Source: Batillaria attramentaria
Lineage: Eukaryota; Mollusca; Gastropoda; Batillariidae
Direction of reading: 5' to 3'
DNA length: 64,000 nucleotides
NCBI GenBank assembly: GCA_018292915.2
Contig: JACVVK020000014.1
Coordinates: 3,213,501 to 3,277,500, forward strand
Notes under the pieces: generated by a model
The model's input: only the letters and a program-made list of their open reading frames with translations
Database searches by the model: none
What the model was told of the DNA's origin: nothing
Position numbers and translations under genes: made by a program
In this document: positions 38,533 through 50,425 of the stretch, one piece after another
Layout: each line of letters starts with the position of its first letter
How positions within the stretch are numbered: position 1 is the stretch's first letter

Positions 38533-40730
38533 AACGTGCTTGCATTCTTACACCCGGCCGTCTGTGTGTTCGCAGGCCGAGTAGTGAGTTACGAAATGCC
38601 AGCTGACGAAACAGAAAAAGCCTCTACCTAAAACTGTCGAGGCTTTCCAAGTTAGTTTAGACCCTGGCCACAAGATGGGTGAGGGGATTATTCGCTAGTC
38701 AGTAGCTTTATTCGTTTCTTTATTCGTTCGTTCGTTCCAGGCCTTAGTTAGTTAGTTAATTAGTGAAACATATAATCGTGCACAGTGTTGATCTTCTGTA
38801 ACCTTTCTTATACAATACACGCCGCAGCTCCGTCATAATTCATCTGGATGAAAAGATGAATCATCAATCGCTCTTGCGGATTAATTTCTCTCTCTAGTCT
38901 CTCCATTGTTTACTGACATCAAGGCGGCAACAAGGGCTGGTCCATTCTTTGATACCCGACTCATCAAAGGCACTCATCACTCTTCTGTTGCAGTGTTCAG
39001 AACCCACACGCTGCTGTAGGCTTGAGCGAGGGGCCAAAGCTGCAAGAGTCAGTGAAAGTCGATCTGTCTGGTACAAAAAAGGATTCTGTGGGATGAGAGC
39101 CACTCTGTAGAGTCCAGCGCGTCTTTCAAAGTAGCCACCCACCCCCACCTCCCAAGAAAAAGAAAAAGAAAGAAGTGTAACTAGTTCGTGTCCACACTTA
39201 CGATAGTGCTAAAACTGTTATTTCATTACCGAGAGAGAGAAATGAAATGAAATGAAACTTTATTTGAAATGAAATGAAACTTTATTTGTCAACGGTAAAA
39301 GACATTTGTCAACGCTAAAACACATTGACCCAGAGAGAGAGAGAGAGAGAATCAATGAATCAATGAATCAATGAAACTTCATTTTACAACGGCAGAGGCA
39401 GTTGACGTCAAGTAGTCAGTTTTCATGCCTGCCGTTGAGAGAGAGAGAGAGAGAGGGGGAGGGAGAGAGAGGAAAACATTAATTTCACAAGGCTGATATA
39501 CGCAAGTCTCAGAGTCACATTAATTTTGCCTCACAGTCACTCTCAGAGACTGTTACACGGCCCCGGATTATCATCTCAGTCATAAACATGATTATAAGAG
39601 ATTAAGATCTCGTTATGGTAAGCAGTTCTTTCCCCTTCAGCGCCTCCCATCGCCTCAATGATTTTCTCCCTTTTTTTTTCCTTTTTTTTTGGGGGGGGGG
39701 GGGGGACTGCGTCGGTGTAAGATCGTTCAGTCTTCAACGTGTCTTTAATCAGTTACAGGGGACCGCAGGTGCTTCACTGACGCGATTAACCATGCCACAC
39801 ACCTGCTGCAACCCGGAAAAATCTAACACCGATGCTTCACCGGTGATCACTGACAGAGAAACTCACGGAGAGGCGGCAACCCCGCTGTGTGGATTGAAGC
39901 GAATGATTGAACTAGCGGCTGAACTGACGAGGATACGAATCGACCGTTAGCGTGATCAGCGCCATTATTTTCTGCTGCCACGCGTGCAGACGCGATGTCG
40001 TAATAAGCGAAGGCTAATATCTTAATGGAAAACACGCTTTGGCGCCTGTGCGAGAGAGTTTGATGCAGTTTCGATACTCTGAATAACCAAACAAAACCGG
40101 CCCCCAAAAAATATCAGTGGGGAGAACGAATACGGTTTTTTTGTGTGTGTGTGTGTCTTTTATTTCGAAAGCGTTCTTATAAATTTTTAATTTCAGGAAA
40201 TTGGCACCAATTAAGTGTGCTGGTTTTGCCCTTGGCGCATCGCAAAGGGGGGGGGGGGGGGGAGGGGGTACGTGAAACAGCACGCGATCGGTCCCAGGAG
40301 AGACAAATCTGTTGCTGATCTGTGTCTTCCGATTTTGTTTCGCTTTAGCTTATTTGTTTATTGATGGTGTTTCACAATATTTTGTTAATTTGTTGTTGTC
40401 TCTTTTTCCCCCTGTTGGATTCGTTTGTATTTGTTTCGCTTCAGTGTTTTTGTCTTCAGTGTCAGTTTTGGTTGGTTCCTTTTTGCGTGTTTGCCATCCG
40501 GCAGTCCTATCTCACTCCTTCTCTCTCTGGCGGGAAGCCGAGATTTATAACTGTTGGGGTAGAGTGTTGCCGAACCTGAGTTCGATTCCCGCTGGCCCGG
40601 GCGGACTGGGAACCCAGAATGTGGTTATGTTATTTTTTCCTCTTTGCCCCGCCGTGTTTGATGGTCACCCCGCGTACGGTCAGTGGTGGAAAGGATCAAA
40701 ACTCAACCAACGAACCAAATCTCTCTGTCC
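38533..40730. other. No gene; short LINE-like tails and simple repeats
   Basis: 39236-39290 reads, on the minus strand, AATAAAG followed by TTTCATTTCATTTC repeats, and 39350-39395 is similar with GATTCATT units. Both look like LINE 3' tails on the minus strand. (GA)n runs lie at 39330-39350 and 39437-39470. A tRNA-like B box (gagttcgattccc) lies near 40579, possibly a decayed SINE. Poly-G runs are at 39690 and 40247. Confidence 0.5.
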
Positions 40731-40732
40731 GG

Positions 40733-40735
<3 letters not shown>

Positions 40736-40783
<48 letters not shown>

Positions 40784-41062
40784 TCTCTCTCTCTCTCTCT
40801 CTCTCTCAAACATGTCGGCAAACTCTCTCAGTCTCTCCCCCCCCCTCTCTCTCTCTCTGTGAGTCAAACATGTCAGTCACCCCCCCCCCCCACCCCCCAC
40901 CCCACCCCCTCTCTCTCTCTTTTAGTCAAATCTCTCTCGAGTCTTTCAAACATCAGTGTCACCCCCCCCCCCCCTCTCAGTCTCTCGGCTCTCAGTCAAA
41001 CATCTCTCTCTCTCTCTCTCAAACATGTCAACCCCCCCCCCCCCTCTCTCTCTCTCTCGTTC
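40736..41062. repeat. (GT)n(CT)n microsatellite followed by a CT/poly-C minisatellite
   Basis: About 23 GT units and (CT)n, then repeated blocks of (CT)n, caaacatgtcag-like bases and 9-11 Cs, about four times up to 41062. Confidence 0.85.
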
Positions 41063-41842
41063 AGAAAATGGAAACCGTATTGCAACAGGGCACTGGACAT
41101 AAAGAAAACCTGTTCATAAACCGCTTGCACAAGTACCCATAACCAGAAGTCAGTGGGGACTGGAAAGGGGAGTCCGCGCACAGAGGAAACGAAAGGAGCG
41201 ATGGAGTAATCAGCGTAGGGGGGTTGGAGAGGCAAAATAAAGTCAGAAGGGGTAAGAGGGGTCAAAGAATAAGGCTGGCGGGGAAGGGGGCTGCCCCGGG
41301 AGGAGGGAAGTTCTGCAGTCAGTCGACAAGCCCATGCTATGGGTGGACGGAAGATGGTGAGACCGAGAGGGGAGACGCCGACGGACCGGAGAGAAGATTT
41401 ACGGTATTGATCAAGAGGATTTACGGTATCGATCGACACGGCCAGGCAAGGAAGCGGCGTTCACCAAGCAATATTCCGAGCCCGTTTCTCCCAATCACGT
41501 GCTGCGCTCGGCTATTTCCGCTTCGGATCGCCGTCTGTCTTGGACATGCCCGCTTGTATTATGGCCGCGCTGGGTGTCAAATCGTTTTTGCGTCATCCGA
41601 CACACGGAATAGGCATGACCAGACTGAATCAATGGCTGCTTCTCAGTTGCGACGTGTTGACAGGTCATTGCGCGTGATTGCAATGACCCCACTATAGTTG
41701 TCCAGATGGTCAATCCCCCCCCCCCCCCCCCCGGCACCGCTCAGACGGACTCAGTAATGGGTGCAGAGAAGTGTTGCGATAGAGCGGAACGATGCACGTG
41801 AAACTGGGTCTTTTCCTTTACTGTACAGAGATATGTCGGCTG

Positions 41843-41844
<2 letters not shown>

Positions 41845-41886
<42 letters not shown>

Positions 41887-41955
41887 CACACACACACACA
41901 CACACACACACACTGTCACACACACACACCGTCACACACCGACGCACACACACTG
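41845..41955. repeat. (CA)n microsatellite with CTGTCA interruptions
   Basis: Several CA blocks separated by tgtcac or cgtcac. Confidence 0.95.
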
Positions 41956-42107
41956 CCACTGACACTGAGAGAAAGAGAGAGAGAGAGGAATCCTTCAGTA
42001 CTGATATCACGTTGACTAGCTATGCATAGCCGGGCCTGTATAGTGACCATGACACTGACCGGCATCTTAATCTTAAGCGGTTGGACGGGTGTCCTGAGGC
42101 CGGTTTA

Positions 42108-42287
42108 GTACGTCTTTTTATCCACTCATCAAGGAAAGGTGATTTCAAAGACGGACTGATGCACATAGAAAACAGCCCTTACAATTTTTTATTTGTCGGG
42201 ATTTGAACCGACAAACTCAGCTTCCGATCTCGTGAGTCCGACGCGGCTCAACCGGTTCAGTCACTGACGTAGTGAGCCACCGACTCC
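42108..42287 (-). mobile_element. Third tRNA-derived SINE-like sequence
   Basis: On the minus strand: ggagtcggtggctcactacg (A-box region), ggttcaaatccc (B box), then a body atttgaaatcacctttcctt. It differs from SINE families 1 and 2. One copy only was noticed. Confidence 0.55.
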
Positions 42288-42371
42288 TCAGGGCCGTGAC
42301 CTGCGTGACAAAGCATAAGAGTGATAACCCATCGATCACATTCAGTCTAGATCAGTATCCTTGCACTTCAG

Positions 42372-42928
42372 TTAAGGTGTGCAATCTCAACAAAAAGCCT
42401 GAGCAGAGCGCACTGCAGCGATGTCAGTGGCCCCATTTACATTACAGAGCGCTCTGAGGGCGCCCCTAAAGCGCACCGTACTGAGAGCGCTCCACGGCGT
42501 TTACGTGGAAGGGGAGCTGGTACGTCACGTGCTCTCGAGGAATGTGACATATTCAAGATGGCAGCGCCCAGAAAGCACGTGTTTTTGTATGCCTGGCAGA
42601 AAAAAAAACCCCGATCTTTCGCCATTTGCAAAAATGGCCTGTTGCTACGGTGACACGGGGCCCCACGTGACGTGACGAAAGCGACCTAAGCTAGAGCGCC
42701 CTCAGACTACCCACTGTAGGTAGTCTGAGAACGGTGCGCTTTCGGAGCGGTTTGTCCAAGTGTAAACGCGACAGGGCGCTCTCAGAGCGCTCTCAGGGCG
42801 GTATTTTAAGCTAATGTAAATGGGGCCAGTGTCTCCCATAGTGACTTGATGAAGTCGCCGCAAACTTATGATGAAAACTGAACTCTGTAACTCAGTGTGA
42901 CATAGCTGACTGTGCACGTTGCACGGTC

Positions 42929-42989
<61 letters not shown>

Positions 42990-43040
42990 CTGACACACAC
43001 ACATCGTTTGAGGCTTTTTGTTGATGTTTCAGACCTTTAA
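42372..43040. mobile_element. MITE of the TTAAAGGTCT family, copy 1, with nested element
   Basis: The ends are inverted (ttaaggtgtgcaatctcaac with caaaaagcct; gaggctttttgttgatg and cagacctttaa) and match the ends of the elements at 46.1 and 48.0 kb. Its middle is interrupted by another inverted-repeat element (42428-42828) and a (CA)n run (42931-42987). Confidence 0.7.
42428..42828. mobile_element. 401-bp hAT-like MITE nested in the MITE at 42372-43040
   Basis: Perfect 17-bp terminal inverted repeats (TGGCCCCATTTACATTA). The subterminal zones are rich in gagcgctct-type palindromes and near mirror images of each other (gcgcaccgt / acggtgcgc). Extending by three bases gives CAGTGGCC / CACTGGCC ends, as in many hAT elements, but I could not see an 8-bp TSD. 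Confidence 0.7.
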
Positions 43041-43491
43041 GTGAAGACCTATAGTACTGATATTTGCTTTTACTACGCTTCATGCCGGCATCGAGTTTGT
43101 TCCAAACAGTCTCCGACCATGTAGGGAGAGTGTTTGTACACGCATTCTTCCCTCAGCAGCCGACACCGTACGATTTCAGGCTGTGCAGTAGACACCACAA
43201 ACCTACACTATTTTCCCAGCCGCACGGTGCACAAGCGACTACGTTTCCATCAATGTGTAATTATTATGGTTTGGCCTCGGCCTTGCCAGCTAGAGGCTGA
43301 TTTCGGAGATAACTTCCTACAGGGGAGGTTATTGTGCTACACCAATCTCATTATGTCCGTCTGGTCTTGCTTGCAATTATTCATCAGCAGTGTACGTCTG
43401 GGAATACCCGACCTATCTCAGTCCGTCCCTCCACCCGCCTCCCCCACTCCTCCGACCCAGTCTTTCTCCCTCTCCCGGCCACCATTGTCCT

Positions 43492-43773
43492 GGGCCCGTA
43501 TGTAATAGTCGAGGTTAGGGATTTTAGCCCTGGGTTAGAGTCTAACCTCGAACTAAACTAGCTCTAGGGTTAAATTTTCTGTTGTTTTTTGTTTTAAATC
43601 AAGAAGCGGGCCCATTCCAGCAAGATGCCTAACCCGTTATAGAAGGATCTATTTCTTCCTGTCTTCGCCTTGTTTCTTATTTAATTTTGCTTTTGGGTTT
43701 CTTTTGTCAGTCCTAGTGTGGGTTAGGCCCGTAGCCGTTGGTTAAATTAACTTCGACCTTTACATACGGGCCC
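43492..43773. mobile_element. 282-bp MITE with GGGCCCGTATGTAA ends
   Basis: Terminal inverted repeat gggcccgtatgtaa / ttacatacgggccc, continuing as gtcgaggtta / ttaacttcgac. The interior has aaccctgg/ctaacctcg palindromic pieces. Non-coding; superfamily uncertain. Confidence 0.75.
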
Positions 43774-44091
43774 TGACTGCGCAGTTTGACGTTGAAGCCG
43801 GCTGCACAGTCGACGACTGTTGTCGTTCACAATGGCATTTATTGTGTTACATTTTGTTTATCACTGGGAAGATCAAAAACCGTGTGCGTCAGTTACATAG
43901 TGGTGGTGAGAAACCAAGGACGCCGGCAAAAATTGAGTGTGATTGAAACTGAAGATAAAGATAATCTGTATTGGTTTTGTGACAAAAGGTCATCCACGAA
44001 CAGGCAGAAAACATCACACTTTCAACAACAAAAAAGAGTCATAACTGCAAAGCCGAGGGTGTGCATGAAAATAATGGGGTCTTTAAGAGAG

Positions 44092-44107
44092 AGAGAGAGA
44101 GAGAGAG

Positions 44108-44186
<79 letters not shown>
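44092..44186. repeat. (GA)n(GT)n(GA)n microsatellite
   Basis: Two GA blocks around about 21 GT units; followed by (GTTT)n/(GTT)n. Confidence 0.95.
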
Positions 44187-44187
<1 letters not shown>

Positions 44188-44381
44188 TTTTTGTTTGTTT
44201 GCGGGTTTTGTTGTTGTTGTTGTTTTGGGTTTTTTGTGCTTTTGTTTGTTTGTTTGTTGTTGTTTTTGGAAATGCAAACTGCAGTATCAGACCAGTCAAA
44301 CGTATGAAAAGAAAAAGAATCAGGCAAGCCGGACCAAACAATAGAAACCACATCAACCGAACAAAGCTGAATCAAACAAGA

Positions 44382-44382
<1 letters not shown>

Positions 44383-44462
<80 letters not shown>
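44383..44462. repeat. (CA)n microsatellite
   Basis: About 40 uninterrupted CA units. Confidence 0.95.
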
Positions 44463-44463
<1 letters not shown>

Positions 44464-45330
44464 GAAAGGAAAAAAGCAAGAACAAATCGAATAACACAAA
44501 ATCTCTCTAACTATTCAATGATCGCGTTTCAGTTAATCAAAAGCACACTTGCTTCTAATAGTAAATGGAAGCAATTGTACCAAACTGCCTTCGTTTTGAC
44601 AACAACAACAACAACAACAACCCTCCACCGCCGACAATCCACAACACCGAGAACTTCAGCAACAATAGTCTCTCATCAGACCAAAGAAACCCTCGTCGGA
44701 AATTGAATCACGACAATCCGTAAACCGAACCGCATGGGTCAAAATTACGACAATCTGTATCCCACCTTCGGCAGTCGCTTTGAAGTGAATGCATCACGGT
44801 GCAACGAGGCGTGTGTTATTCTTCATAATGTGGGCAATGAAGAGTGCAGAACATTACGAAGTTTGATTGTTTTCGATTTTTTCATGGTGTCTTTGAAACA
44901 AGGCGTGAAATGCTTCTAATAGACCGTGTATATATCTCGAAAGTAAACACGGAATGTGCATTTGAGACGCTCTATTTTTCTTTGAAGATACGCTTACTCA
45001 GGCGAAGTAAATTCGAGTCTAGCCAGTTTAGGTTTGTGTTGACACAGTTCGTTTACAATTCCCCTTACGTTATTAAACTATTTATGTCATACACGGGTGT
45101 GTGGTTTTCTTTTTGTGTCAGTTTGAGTCAAGTTTGTGTTTGGGTTCAAACTTGTTTGTTTGTATGTTTTTCAAGGGGGATCTTTCGTTTTGACCATCTG
45201 ATTTTTATTTATTGTTTTGTTTGTTTGAACTTGCACACGACACTTACACTGAATATGACTCAGTAGATCGCTGTAAACATCTACAATTCATTTCAGACGC
45301 AGCGAGTTCGAAACTGACATCTCCCCCCCC

Positions 45331-45332
<2 letters not shown>

Positions 45333-45364
<32 letters not shown>

Positions 45365-45387
45365 CAAACACCATCACCCCCCCCCCC

Positions 45388-45443
<56 letters not shown>

Positions 45444-45480
45444 CAACGCCCGCCACCCAAACAACAACAACAACAACAAT
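45333..45480. repeat. (CA)n blocks with poly-C and (CAA)n
   Basis: Two CA blocks separated by a poly-C, then (CAA)n. Confidence 0.9.
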
Positions 45481-45547
45481 TAAAAAAAAATGATAGCTGG
45501 GACATAAAGATAAAACAACAGCTGCAATAGTTACTTGGAGGGATGGG

Positions 45548-45673
45548 GAGGGGGGATGTTTGTGAGTGTAACATCTTTTTCCACCACGTAAGGGTGATAT
45601 CAAAGACGGGGTAACGACAAAAAGGCCAACACAAATATTTGGATAGTTGGATTCGAACTCACGACCCGAGCAT
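45548..45673 (-). mobile_element. SINE family 1, copy 4 (diverged, head-truncated)
   Basis: On the minus strand: gagttcgaatcc, ccaaatatttgtgttggcc, ttaccccgtctttgatatca, acgtggtggaaaaagatgtta. The family body is clear; the first part of the tRNA head is missing. Confidence 0.8.
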
Positions 45674-46085
45674 ATAGTTTCATGAAAGGCCGACCAATAA
45701 ATGACATATGATTTGATCAATAATTATAACAGCTACGCTGGACTGACACAGACATATAATCTAACATATAGGACTTATTCAAAACTGACAACCGGCTCCC
45801 AAAGTAGGTTGACAGAAAATGTAGTGTATTCATCCCAAATATTGCCCCTGGATGTCGATTCGAATGACTGCCTCGGTCAGGAGAGTGTGCCGATCGGGCA
45901 ATATTAGCTATCGCCAGCAGGCTGCCGGTTTCTATATAAACAGCACAGACACCCGACCGCCTGGGCCCAGAAAACCTGGGTCAATAGCACTCTGGTCCAC
46001 GACCTAACTTTCTATGTGCAGCCCGCCTGCTGGGCGTGCTGTAGCCACAATCCTAAGCAGTGAACGAGACGATGAAAGGCCTCTT

Positions 46086-46608
46086 TTTAAAGGTCTGCAA
46101 TCTCAAGAAAAAGTCACAGTGTGTTTTTAAAGAGCTATCCGACTGTGCAAAAATGCAGTCAACTCTGTCACAGTTGCAGCGTTTTCAGCGTCCCTGAAAC
46201 CCCTATAAAAGCCAAGGGCAGCCTGATTTCACAGCTCCAAAGACACTCGCCCAGCCAAGCAGCCAAAGACACATGCCAGGAACAACTTGTCCTTAAGGGC
46301 TAAAAGCCATAGGACGTAAAGCAAGCTAACGATGATGATTTCACAGCTCAGTTTGCGTTTTGACACTGAGCGAGAAAGATCGTGCAGCACCCAACACCCG
46401 CTAGACACTGTAGCGATGTGTCTCGCTCACTTACCAAAAGCACAATGATGTCACGGAAAACTCGCGCTCTGGTTTTATAAGGGCCTCCGATGCGCTGAAA
46501 ACTCTGCAACTGTGACAGAGTTGCCTGGATTATGCACAGTCGAAGAAGTCGCAGTTTTAAAAACCCCACAATGTTTGCGGCTTTTTGCTGTGATTGAAGA
46601 CCTTTAAA
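46086..46608. mobile_element. MITE of the TTAAAGGTCT family, copy 2
   Basis: Starts tttaaaggtctgcaatctca and ends as its near complement gattgaagacctttaaa. Inner inverted segments (aactctgtcacagttgca and its partner, cgttttcagcg and its partner) extend the pairing over about 110 bases on each side. The 48.0-kb copy aligns throughout. A short insertion lies at 46238-46335. Confidence 0.8.
46238..46335 (+). mobile_element. 98-bp retro-insert with perfect 14-bp TSD inside the MITE
   Basis: tgatttcacagctc occurs at 46224-46237 and 46336-46349, bracketing a 98-bp segment. The related MITE at 48.0 kb lacks the segment and has a single copy of this site (gatgtcacagctc), so it serves as an empty site. 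The insert ends ...ggacgtaaagcaagctaacg followed by gatga, like a short LINE/SINE 3' end. Confidence 0.85.
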
Positions 46609-46979
46609 TGGACGCTTCACTTATCTCTGTACACATCATACATATCTCAATATTATGCCTATGTATGTGGACGGACAAGAACACGAGATCACGCGAGGGA
46701 GACAGAAAAGAGACAGACAACTTAAATTTAGCTGATGAAAAGTGCACGAGACTGATCTCTCGATCTCTCGCGCGGTGGGCGGAATACGTTTGCGGAACCC
46801 CTTAAAACGCCCACCCACCTTGCTCGTCGTAGAAAGTTGCTTTTGGGCCAAACTGATGCGCCGCCAGCCCAGCACTATCGTCAAGGGCTCTGCCATACTT
46901 GCTACCGCTAGCGTGCAGGAGAGCAGGCAGAAAGGGCTGCACGTCTCACACATCCGCGACCCCCTACCCAAGGCGAGAG

Positions 46980-47195
46980 TAAGAAAGAAGAAGAAGAAGA
47001 AAAAAAAACGAAAACAAAAAACAATGGGAAAAAAACCAACGAAAAAAGATAATAAAAAAACGAAAAAAAAAAAAACACGGAAAAAACAATGGGAAAAAAA
47101 AACCAACGAAAAAAGAAAAAAAAAACAACGAAAAAAACAACAACAACAAAAACAAAACAACGAAAAAAAAAAAAAACGAAAAAAAAAAAACCCCG
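46980..47195. repeat. Poly-A-rich tract with AACGAAA units
   Basis: About 200 bases of A-runs broken by cg, gg or caac. The Lys-rich and Phe-rich open frames here are artefacts. Confidence 0.85.
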
Positions 47196-47587
47196 CCCCC
47201 GTTGTCCGTTTTTCTCTGACTGTGTAAACTGCATCATTCTGTTTGTGCTGTGCAACTTTGTGTCCATCTCAGTCAAGGATACATCGAATGTGGCCGATCT
47301 AGAAGTCACGTCTCAGTGGTGGCACGGTCTGCCTGTAGGGCAATTCCAAAGTACATGTGTTCAAAAATGGACGGTCACTGAGTTAAGGCACTCTTCTCCG
47401 TCTCCAGTTATGTAGCTTCTGCTTCAGGCAGTGACTGAAACACTATGTCAGTGGAATCCTTTAAAAAAATGTATAGAGAAAGGCACACATTGCTTGAATA
47501 TAATTATTTGGGTAAAAGCAAAGCTGGAGACCGAGAGACACGCGTAACTGTCTGTTTTCGAACAAATCAGTCAATTTGGAATTCCCT

Positions 47588-47665
47588 GATGATGATGATG
47601 ATGATGATGACTTGATATAGCGCACGGCTCCCCCCTAACTGAGTGCTCGTGGCGCTTAGGAAGAG
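47588..47665 (+). repeat. (GAT)n with tatagcgc-type element end
   Basis: (GAT)n followed by cttgatatagcgcacggctc and gagtgctcgtggcgctt, the style of a LINE/SINE 3' end (read on the minus strand) also seen in SINE family 2. Confidence 0.5.
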
Positions 47666-47771
47666 GTTTTGAAAAGAAAGATAGTAAAAAAAAAATTAAA
47701 AAAAAAATGAAAAAATGCATCAGTTGAATAGTGTCAGTTTAGGGCAGCCGCCCCGCTCATCAATACAGACA

Positions 47772-47925
47772 GAGCCGGGGCAGCCGATTGGTAGAGCGTT
47801 GGACTTTAAATGCTCGGGTCGTGAGGGGCCACATATTTGTGCTGGCTTTTTTCTCGTTGCCCCGTCTTTGAGATCACCCTTACGTGGTGGAAAAGGGCGT
47901 TAAACTGCCAAACACCCACTCTTCC
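47772..47925 (+). mobile_element. SINE family 1, copy 5 (internal deletion at the B box)
   Basis: gagccggggcagccgattgg head, then tgctcgggtcgtgaggggcc where the B box and ggctg bases are missing, then the usual body and tail (gggcgttaaactgcc). Confidence 0.85.
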
Positions 47926-47981
47926 CGCAATACCCTACTCGTAGGGCCGTCAGTCTCCAATCAGTCTTGGGGCGTGGGACG

Positions 47982-48400
47982 TTAAAGATCTAAGCTCCCA
48001 ACAAAAAGCTTTCCGAAGTGTGAAAACAATTTACAGAGTCGACCGTGCAAGCACAGTCATCTCTGTCACAGTTACAGAGTTTTCAGCGTCCCTGAAGCCC
48101 CAATGAAAGCCAAGGGCAGCCTGATGTCACAGCTCAGTTTGCGTTTTGACACTGAGCGAAAAAAGATCGTGCGGCACTCAACATCCACTAGACACTGTAG
48201 CGATGTCTCTCGCTCACTGACCAAATGCCAACTAATGTCACGGTAAACTCGTGCTCTGGTTTTATAAGGGTCTCCGAAGCGCTGAAAACTCTGCAACTGA
48301 CTGTGACAGAGTTGCCTGGATTATGCACAGTCGTAGGAGTCCTAGTTTAGGAAAAAAACGCAATGTTTGCGGCTCTTTGCTGAGATTGCAGACCTTTAAA
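47982..48400. mobile_element. MITE of the TTAAAGGTCT family, copy 3
   Basis: Starts ttaaagatctaagctccc and ends gagattgcagacctttaaa. The interior aligns to the copy at 46.1 kb (gtttgcgttttgacactgag, ctagacactgtagcgatgt, tctggttttataaggg, ggattatgcacagtcg). Non-coding. Confidence 0.8.
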
Positions 48401-49034
48401 CCTAGCTAACCAACCACCCCCCTCCACGCTGATCGGGCAAGACAGCGAATTCGGCGAGCAGAAGCAAATCGAAATGTGCTTCTCACGTCTTTCACAGTAG
48501 CAGCCCAATTCCCGCTCCCGACCCCTAACTGCCTCTGGGGAATGTGCAGGCACGAACACCGTCAAGTTTACGCGACCTTGTCTCAGCGTCTTGCACGTGC
48601 TGTTCGGGTCCGTCAATATACTGCTGACGAAGTTGTTTTAAGGCCGACGCATACTGTGGTATCACGAGTTCTGGCATTTTGTCCCTGTCACGATTTTGTT
48701 TTACCTAGAACTTACCTTCAAAACAAAAACCAAAAAAAAAAAAAACCACAGATAGCAACCCCCCCCCCCCAAAACAACAACAACAACAACAAACAAACAA
48801 ACAAACAACAACAACAACAAAAGAAAACGAAAGAAAGGAAAAAACCAAGAAAAACGAAAAACAAACAAACAAACAAACAAACAAACAAAAACAGCAAAAC
48901 AGACCACAAACTTAAGATAAAACAAATTAAAACAAAACCCCCCAAAAGTAAACTGTTTTAAACAGTTACAATAGTGCATATCATTTCAGTTTAAAGAATG
49001 TATTCATTTTGCAGCTTGTTATTACTACAACGGT

Positions 49035-49190
49035 GAGCCGGCAGAGCCGAACGGCAGAGCACTGGACTTTCAACCCTCGGATCGTGAGCTGGCTGAGGCC
49101 AAATATTTGTGCTGGCCTTTCCTCGATGCCCTGTCTTTGATGTCACCCACACGTGGAAGAAACGAACGTTAAACTTCCAAACACCCTCCC
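49035..49190 (+). mobile_element. SINE family 1, copy 6, with 12-bp TSD
   Basis: Full-length family member (gagccggcagagccgaacgg ... aaacttccaaacaccct) flanked by attactacaacg (49021-49032) and attactagaacg (49191-49202). Confidence 0.88.
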
Positions 49191-49403
49191 ATTACTAGAA
49201 CGCACTTGTGACCATACCTAAGTGGCGACAAATGACATTGATATCTAGATTTTTTTAAATAAATAAATTAAATCATTGATTTATTTATTTTGGTGAATCC
49301 AGACTGAGAACATGTGTCAGATATTGCACTGGTTTGCAGCAGTGTGTCATAACTTTATTGTAGGGAGATGATAAGATAAATTTAAGATAAGATAAATTTA
49401 TTC

Positions 49404-50425
49404 GCTTGTTAGTTACACCAGAGACATACATAACAGAGATACGCAACGCGCGGTCCCGCTGCGAACTCCCGAGAGACCTCGCGAACAGCGAGACTTCGCG
49501 AGAGTGGAAGCCACTGTGCCTAAGTTCCACACGTGGTTGAGATTGGCGATTGCCGTGTTTTCGAAGTAAAAGTGCTGCGTGAATTCGTTCGAGTTTTCAT
49601 TGTTTCATTTGTAGCCGAGTGGTCCGTACCCGCTCGGCCACTATTTCGGTCTCTGGCCCCACTACCCCTTTGTTCTCCGGTCAGCGCTGTAAGCTAGCCA
49701 CGAGCCGCGTGGCCAGTCGATGAGTCAGGCAAGCACGCAGTGTTGCGTAACCGCGGTGGCGCGTGTGTCGATTAGTTGTGTTTGTTTGTGTCTGTTCAAT
49801 GTCAAATATCTCGGCAGTCAATTAGCCTAAAGTTATCATTTAAACTATAGTAGTTTCGGAAGAGTTTTTACTTTTTAGTTATGTTTTGTTTTTAGCGCTG
49901 TCTTGTAGTTTAAAAGGTGTATTTCGCCATTTTCACCCCTTTTCGAATGCGTGGTCCCGGCCTTTACGCTCTTAAATCGGCGATCGGAAATTCTTTGTAC
50001 ATTGATAATGTTCCAAACTTATGCCATCTTAGAGTACTTTTCACGCTCTTTTCAATGCAGTTTGTTTGAAGTTTGTAGCTGTTGTATTACGCCCGCTATT
50101 ATTAGTTTTCTGTGTGTAAACAAACACAGATTTCGCTGCTACCCGAGCATCTAGCCCTTGTTTCTGCTGCGAGCGACCGTTGCTTTCTTTGCGGCTCGCG
50201 CTGGGCGCATAAGTAGCCGCGAGCTACGCCTCACTGAACAGTCGCCAGCCAGCCCTGCCGCGAGTCACTGCACGGATTGTCGCTCCCGCGCGCTCTGCCA
50301 TTTGTTGCTGTTTTCCTGTTGCAATAAAACTCATGTCATAGCGACCGCTGTGTTTGGTCTCCCTGCCTGCCTGATTCACTCAACACCATCACACATTGTT
50401 ATGTATGTCTCTGGTTACACTGAAG
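49404..50425. repeat. 1-kb segment between short inverted repeats
   Basis: ccagagacatacataaca (near 49419-49436) and its complement tgttatgtatgtctctgg (near 50398-50415) bracket about 960 bases. That interior is G/C-rich with a polyadenylation-like aataaaactc near 50323. It may be a transposon or a solo LTR inserted in a palindrome. No ORF. Confidence 0.45.

Noticed and set aside
46742..47227. Lys-rich frame and its Phe-rich complement
   Set aside because: A-rich simple sequence.
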